This document shows, one piece after another, positions 7,105-12,500 of a DNA stretch of 15,420 bases. Origin of the DNA: Rickettsiella sp. (GTDB lineage: Bacteria > Pseudomonadota > Gammaproteobacteria > Diplorickettsiales > Diplorickettsiaceae); NCBI GenBank assembly GCA_031119195.1, contig JAVHYG010000022.1, positions 469 through 15,888 on the forward strand. The letters run 5' to 3'. The stretch's first letter is position 1. Every line of letters begins with the position of its first letter. The translations under genes and the position numbers were made by a program. The notes below the pieces were generated by a model. The model did no database searches and was not told where the DNA came from. It saw nothing but the letters and a program-made list of their open reading frames with translations.

Positions 7105-8037
7105 TTATTCATGATCTAATAATTTAGGATTTATTCTTCTTATGCTTTGAATTGCTTCGTTAACTAATTTCTCGTTGCCAATGTCCTGGCCATAGAGAAG
7201 AAAGGTAAATGCTACATAAAGTGCTAAAAAACGTGCATAATTCCAAATTTTTTGATCAACAAAACCATAAATTTCATGGAATATAGAGTGATACTCTGAT
7301 GAGTAAAACCCCCAAATAATTGATAGATCGACGACAGGATGATTAATACCCAAATCACCCCAATCAATCACGCTGGTTAATTTTCCATGATTAAAAAGTA
7401 GATGCTTAAAATGTAGATCACCGTGTACAAGCGACAAGGAATTGGATAGTTCTATAGTTTGAATCTTCTCTACTTCATTATTAATTTCATTACTATTAAT
7501 ATCATAACAATCTAAGCTAATAAGTTGATTAACCCTCTCTTTAAAGGTAGTAATCGCTTGCTGCACTTGAGTTTTATCAAATACTTGTGATTCAGCACCT
7601 AGGTGTAACGCCTGTTTTTTAGTAATCGCATGCAATTGCTTTAAAAATAGCGACAGTGCTTTTAAGCTAGCTAAGCGATTTTCCTGGCTTAAGTTTTCCC
7701 CTGATGTACCTTGTAGACGGGTATAGCCCTGAAAAGGATAAGGGTAATATTCGCTCGGCTTTCCTTGGTAAATAGGATTCGGAATTTGTAAAGAAAAATG
7801 TGATTGTAGTTGAGGTAGAACCCTATTTTCATGTTCAAACAACTCAACTGCTATTTTTCGCCTGGGGAAGCGAAAAATAACATTCTCATTCACTAAAAAA
7901 ACACGGTTGTCCCAACCTTCGCCAATAAGTCGGATATTGTTTAAAGGCAACAATCTAGGAAATTGTTCCAGTAAACACTGTTTAACATGTTCTGCTTGAA
8001 CATCAATATCTGCTTGCCATTTTTTAATAGTATTCAT
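7105..8037 (-). CDS. APH/choline-kinase-family phosphotransferase
   Basis: This is a 310-residue cytoplasmic kinase-fold protein of the aminoglycoside/macrolide phosphotransferase superfamily (APH), which transfers phosphate from ATP to a small-molecule hydroxyl. Visible motifs: the glycine loop G-E-G-W-D-N-R-V-F-L at 39-48; F-R-F-P-R-R at 55-60, typical of this branch; E70 after the small lobe; the catalytic loop H-G-D-L-H-F-K-H-L-L at 205-214 with catalytic D207 and His where many APHs have Asn; and the metal motif I-D-W-G-D at 224-228, followed by H-P and D-L. The length fits the family. The ATG at 8037 puts the glycine loop at the normal distance. No clear Shine-Dalgarno precedes it; the leader is nearly all A and T. 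The substrate cannot be read from the sequence, and resistance is not implied, since many members act in housekeeping or unknown metabolism. Confidence 0.88.
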   Translation of the reverse strand: MNTIKKWQADIDVQAEHVKQCLLEQFPRLLPLNNIRLIGEGWDNRVFLVNENVIFRFPRRKIAVELFEHENRVLPQLQSHFSLQIPNPIYQGKPSEYYPYPFQGYTRLQGTSGENLSQENRLASLKALSLFLKQLHAITKKQALHLGAESQVFDKTQVQQAITTFKERVNQLISLDCYDINSNEINNEVEKIQTIELSNSLSLVHGDLHFKHLLFNHGKLTSVIDWGDLGINHPVVDLSIIWGFYSSEYHSIFHEIYGFVDQKIWNYARFLALYVAFTFLLYGQDIGNEKLVNEAIQSIRRINPKLLDHE

Positions 8038-8097
8038 TTTTATTTATTTATGTTTAATGGAACTTAGCCTGAAACTACGCACCTTGGCCAAGTTGGA

Positions 8098-8125
8098 TTG
8101 ATAAAGTTACCTCACCTTTGGTCAA
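8098..8125 (-). promoter_or_regulatory. Possible promoter of the phosphotransferase gene
   Basis: On the minus strand TTGACC (8125-8120, five of six to the -35 consensus) is followed after 16 nt by TATCAA (8103-8098, four of six). Transcription would start near 8091 and leave a leader of about 53 nt before the ATG at 8037. It overlaps the end of the decayed kinase remnant, so it would be younger than that gene or a chance match. Confidence 0.35.
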
Positions 8126-8354
8126 TACACTCTTTAGGAATGTATAAGCCTAAACAGGCTACTACAAACATGTCACTTCTACCTGGAAGCTTAAGTTTTG
8201 TGAACCGTTCAAAATACGCTTATTTATTCGCAGGAATGCCTAAACCGGTGTCTTTTATTTGAACGAAGCAGCATAATTCGGGCATCAATAGTCTAAAGCC
8301 TTTCTCATACTATAAAATGAATTCATATAGCTCAGCTTTTTGCATATCGTCCAT
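8112..8354 (-). pseudogene. Decayed sensor histidine kinase, ATPase-domain remnant
   Basis: One minus-strand frame reads through the C-terminal ATP-binding boxes of a histidine kinase. The G1 box I-K-D-T-G-L-G-I-P (core 8252-8232) is followed by the F box Y-F-E-R-F-T-K-L (around 8219-8193) and a G2-like L-G-L-Y-I-P-K-E-C-I-D. All are in the right order at about the right spacing. The frame carries in-frame stops at 8310-8312 and 8220-8222, ends at 8112-8114, and G2 has lost its G-T-G. The H box and N box are not recognisable, so most of the gene is deleted. An ATG-GAC at 8354 opens the segment, and the frame is otherwise open back to 8471. In this sensor family the boxes would bind ATP to phosphorylate a His; nothing functional can remain here. 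Confidence 0.68.
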
Positions 8355-8495
8355 CTCTCCATATTGAGCTTGACTTTTTTTTCTTCTAAACCTTAAGCTA
8401 TACTCGATCAAGCTAAATCTACAGATAGTATCCAGTTTAAAGCTTAAATCTAGTAAAATTATTTTTCGCGCCTAGGTAAACAGTTTAGGCTATTG

Positions 8496-9206
8496 CTATG
8501 ATTCCAGCTCAAATGGGCAGTTCTTAACACTATTTCCTGTACACTTGTAAACACCCTGTTTATAAACGATATTAACAATAGCCCAGTATTTTCTATAATC
8601 ACCATTGAGTTTAAATTGAGGTTTTTGAACTGCTTGTTCGTTATCAATCAAATCAAACATTCTTCCATCCTTCAAACGGTATGAACAACGCGTAAGCATA
8701 CCTCCTAACGTATGATCATCAGCATTTTTAGAAAGAAAAAAGGCCGCTTCAAAATTTTTAATACTAGATAAATGTAAATCGATAGCATGTTCACCAATTA
8801 AATTTAAGTTAGAATTTGTATAAATACAAGCTTTTCTGGCTTTATCTAATAAAGAAACTAGCATACGCCTTATCTTTTTATTATCCTCTGAGGATACGTC
8901 TATGTTTAATTTATCACAAACAAATAGGACAAGCGGATTATAGTCCGGCCGTAGTGGGTAAATTGCCGCAAAAAAATTATCCGGATCCGCATTGATTCTC
9001 TGCGTTATCTCTTTAACAACTTGATTATCTAATTTTTCCAAATTATATTCTTTAAGCTGTTCGATTAGTGTCGTCTTTACCATATCCTTTGTAACAAGTG
9101 TTTTACAGTATTTAATAGATTCTGGACTAGGACAGTAAGCTGCATGAACAGGTAAAATAAAAAATAAGGTAAAAATAAACGAAAAAAATAATATTTTTTT
9201 TATCAT
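8496..9206 (-). CDS. Secreted cysteine-rich protein of unknown function
   Basis: This is a 236-residue protein with a clear Sec signal peptide: M-I-K-K, a hydrophobic core at residues 5-19, and a V-H-A cleavage site at 20-22, giving a mature start A-Y-C-P-S-P. The mature part has seven cysteines (25, 34, 97, 127, 174, 222, 230), suggesting periplasmic or extracellular disulfides. The last third has C-S-Y-R-L-K-D-G, a Trp at 208 and a closing V-Y-K-C then K-N-C-P-F. There is no lipobox and no membrane anchor beyond the signal peptide. The start is fixed by GGAG (9216-9213) six bases before the ATG and by the signal peptide. The opening C-P-S-P-E-S-I is reminiscent of small exported proteins of legionella-like bacteria, but I cannot name a family. 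It lies between the two giant genes on the same strand with gaps over 300 bp on both sides, so it is probably its own unit. Confidence 0.85.
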   Translation of the reverse strand: MIKKILFFSFIFTLFFILPVHAAYCPSPESIKYCKTLVTKDMVKTTLIEQLKEYNLEKLDNQVVKEITQRINADPDNFFAAIYPLRPDYNPLVLFVCDKLNIDVSSEDNKKIRRMLVSLLDKARKACIYTNSNLNLIGEHAIDLHLSSIKNFEAAFFLSKNADDHTLGGMLTRCSYRLKDGRMFDLIDNEQAVQKPQFKLNGDYRKYWAIVNIVYKQGVYKCTGNSVKNCPFELES

Positions 9207-9560
9207 AAATTACTCCGTCAAACTAAAAAATATAATTTTATTGTAAAATTTCCAATTAAGCTCATATACTAATCAATAATGTAGCCACATCGTAAGTGAT
9301 TTCCATATTTAGTATTTATAATTTTATTGCCAAAAGTTTATGGTTATTTTTTTAAAGCTAAATTAAAACTCAAATTTTTAGCAACAGAATTTTTTATACT
9401 TAAGCTATCCTATTTATAAAAAGCAATGAGCCTATGAGTAATAGCCATTTTATGCAGTTTCAAGTGTATATCTCACGGCCATATTAATTATTTATACTTT
9501 TATCTTTCAAACCTACACTGATTAATCCTTCTTTTAAGTCCGATCCAAAACTATAACTAC
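9207..9560 (-). other. Intergenic stretch without a recognisable gene
   Basis: This is 354 bp of AT-rich sequence between the stop of giant protein B and the start of the secreted protein. The only supportable element is GGAG at 9216-9213, the ribosome binding site of the secreted protein. ATG-initiated minus-strand frames here are about a dozen codons or fewer. I see no strong hairpin with a T-run that would terminate the protein B transcript, and no convincing -35/-10 pair. Confidence 0.6.
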
Positions 9561-12500
9561 CTAGATATTGCTTATATTAAAACGTTGATATACTTCTGCA
9601 TGATTTATTAGTGCATTTTCTGCTATTTTTGACGGTTTAAAATGTTCAGAGTTTACAGTTTTCTTTGTAGACGTAGCTGTATTCGTTGCTTTTTTATTAA
9701 AAAAACTTTGCGCAATTAAATGTGATAGCATCAACGTTCCATTTAGATCAAATTGTGCAGTTACTTGCGTAAAGGTACTTTTATTAAGCTTGTTATTATT
9801 TTTTTGATGAGAATCTAACGTTGTATACTCGTCGAATAAAAATGATTTTTTATCTAGCTCTTGATGGATGAAATGCTGACTTAATGTTGCATTTTCCTTT
9901 TTCTCTGGAAATTGATCTTCTGTAGTCGTAAAATATTCTTTTTTTTGAAAAAACTCTGCACAAAATTGCTTAATCGTCGCGCTAAATGCGATACTACTTT
10001 CTTTCAACCAATTAAACACGTACTGGACTGGGGATAATGTTCTTGGTGCGGAATTTGCCGCGCTAGTTTGGAATTTATGAGCTAATGCTGCATCAATTGA
10101 GCGTTTACTAAGCGAATGATTGCTTGCTACGTCCAAGCGGTCTAAAGGAAAACCTGTAATATTACGCTCATACACTTCAGAAAATTGAGTAGCATTATTA
10201 ATTTCTGTTAAATGCTGTTGCATTTCTAAAGATTGATCAAAAAAATTAAACGTTGCGGATAATATTTTTTTCTGCATCATCTGATTCGCATAATACTGCT
10301 TACATACGATGGTACAACGATCATAAGGATCGCTGAATAAGTTAGTTATGATTAGATTAGTTTTATCACGGAAAAAAAGATAATTTCCTATTTTTTTTAA
10401 TACAAAAATTTCAGCATTCGTTTCTACATTTTGATGGGTAAGCACGATAATTTCTTTATCGCTGTCAAATGTTAAGGGGATAGTTTCTAATCGCCAAGTA
10501 CCATTATTTGTTTTAATACTCCTAGGAATAGTATCTAAAATAACATTCAGTTTTTGATACCAATTATCAAGAAGCGCATTTTTTAAAATAATACTAGTCA
10601 GCTGCAAATAAGGAGTTTCGGCAGCTACCTTAATTATTAAATCATGTCCCCTATGTGATACATGCGGTGTAATCGTACAATTCGGCCAAAGTTGATTTGC
10701 TTTTACGACTACTTTACGTAGATCCAAGGTATCGGTAAGCATTTCAAAGTCACCTAAATTTTCGTGCACACTATCATAAATAACTATTTTAGGAAGGGGG
10801 AATGTAGCATTCGCTGCTGAAACAACATAGATATTCTCATCTTCGTTATCATTACTATTACCAATAACATTACCTACTAAATAATTTTCAGTATCGTCAT
10901 TCGTATAAAAAACTTCATATTTTTTCTGACCAACGAATACGGATTTATAATCCATTAATTGAATAGAAAGTGTTTTACCCAAACGTTGAGCTAATTTTAT
11001 AAAAGAATTGATGCGTTCATCAATTTTTCTATTATCCTTATTGTCATATTCTCGAGCGTAAATATGGTCTTTATTTAATAACTTAATTTCAATACCTTGA
11101 AAAAAATAACAAGCTTGTTGTGGAACCACAGTAATATTATTTCCTAGTCCTCTGTTTGTATTGGGATAAGGATCAGAAATAGTGATGGAAAATATTTCTT
11201 TAGAAAAATTTTTAGCTGTCCGTAAAGCTAGATCGAAACGGATAATTGCATTAACCACAGTAATTGTTTGAATTTCTGTCAAAGAAAAGTCAAAAAAGAA
11301 TTGATGTTGTGTTGTTTCCGTAAAAGAAAATCGTACCCTCGCTTCTCCTCCACCCAGAGCCGGGACTCTATAACTAATAGAGTTAACGCCTGAGTCTAAG
11401 AAACTAAGTACCTGGGTATTATTCCTTAAGACTAGTTTCGGATTCTTATTTGAAGTAGGTGTTATGTAAAAATAATCCGGAAAATCTTTATTTTTACCGC
11501 CGTAACCATCGATAAAGTCAGTATATTCGCTGACATAAAAGATATCCATTGTATCTTTTTTACCATAAATTTGCTCAATATCCTTCACTTCAAGTGCATC
11601 AGTCTGGCAATATAACTGGTTATATAAATCATCTCTATTATTTTTTCCACATAAAAATCCTCGACTATCATGCAGCACATAATCACCTTGAGAACTAAAA
11701 TCATTTAATAAAATCGTATCGGTTCCATTACCACCTTGCACTAGCCCAGTAATAGATCCACCTTGCAAAATAAATAAGTTCCCATTATCACCCCCTTTAT
11801 ACTTTTTATTACCTGCTTCAACGAGAAATAAAGTAGGTGAATCGAAGGAAATCAACATTTCATCATCGCCTTCCTTTAAATTGGCAAAGGTTATATTAGC
11901 TGTTCTATTGACTGAATATTCTAGACCAATCGCATTCTTACAAAGATACATATTAGTTTCTGACTCTAGCCAATGCGTTATTGAATCTGAAGTATCACCG
12001 GATAAACAAAACAAACCTCCTTCCTGGGGATTGTCCGGCATACTGTCACTGACGATAAACTTTCTTTTTTGCTCCAAAAAAACTTCATTTTTTTCGTACA
12101 AAGCATCTAATGAGGAAAAAGCAGGAAAAATATAGCGTTTGATCTCGGTGTGGTTCTTTAAAAAAGAAAGGGCTTTCTCAAGCAATTGATTATTAGCTGC
12201 TTTTACTTCAAGATATTCTGACGGTGCAAAATGAAAAAAAGCGCGCAAACTTTGCTTAAGTTTTTCTACCAAGCCAAGGTGTACCTGTGTTTCGATCACT
12301 TCTAGTTGTTTTTTTGCATGATAGGATTCCATGCCAAACCAAACAAGCGCAACTGCTCCGGCGCCAATAGGACCTGTGAATTCTGATACGCCTGCAATAA
12401 ATCCTAAAAACTCCGAAGCTTCTATACCCGCTTCTACACCTTCTATGCCAACAATAACTCCATCAGCAATGATTTCTGGTAAAAGCAATTTATTGCCTTC

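Noticed and set aside
8470..8490. Inverted repeat just after the stop of the secreted protein, considered as terminator
   Set aside because: On the minus strand only five base pairs form, around an 11-nt loop, and no T-run follows directly.
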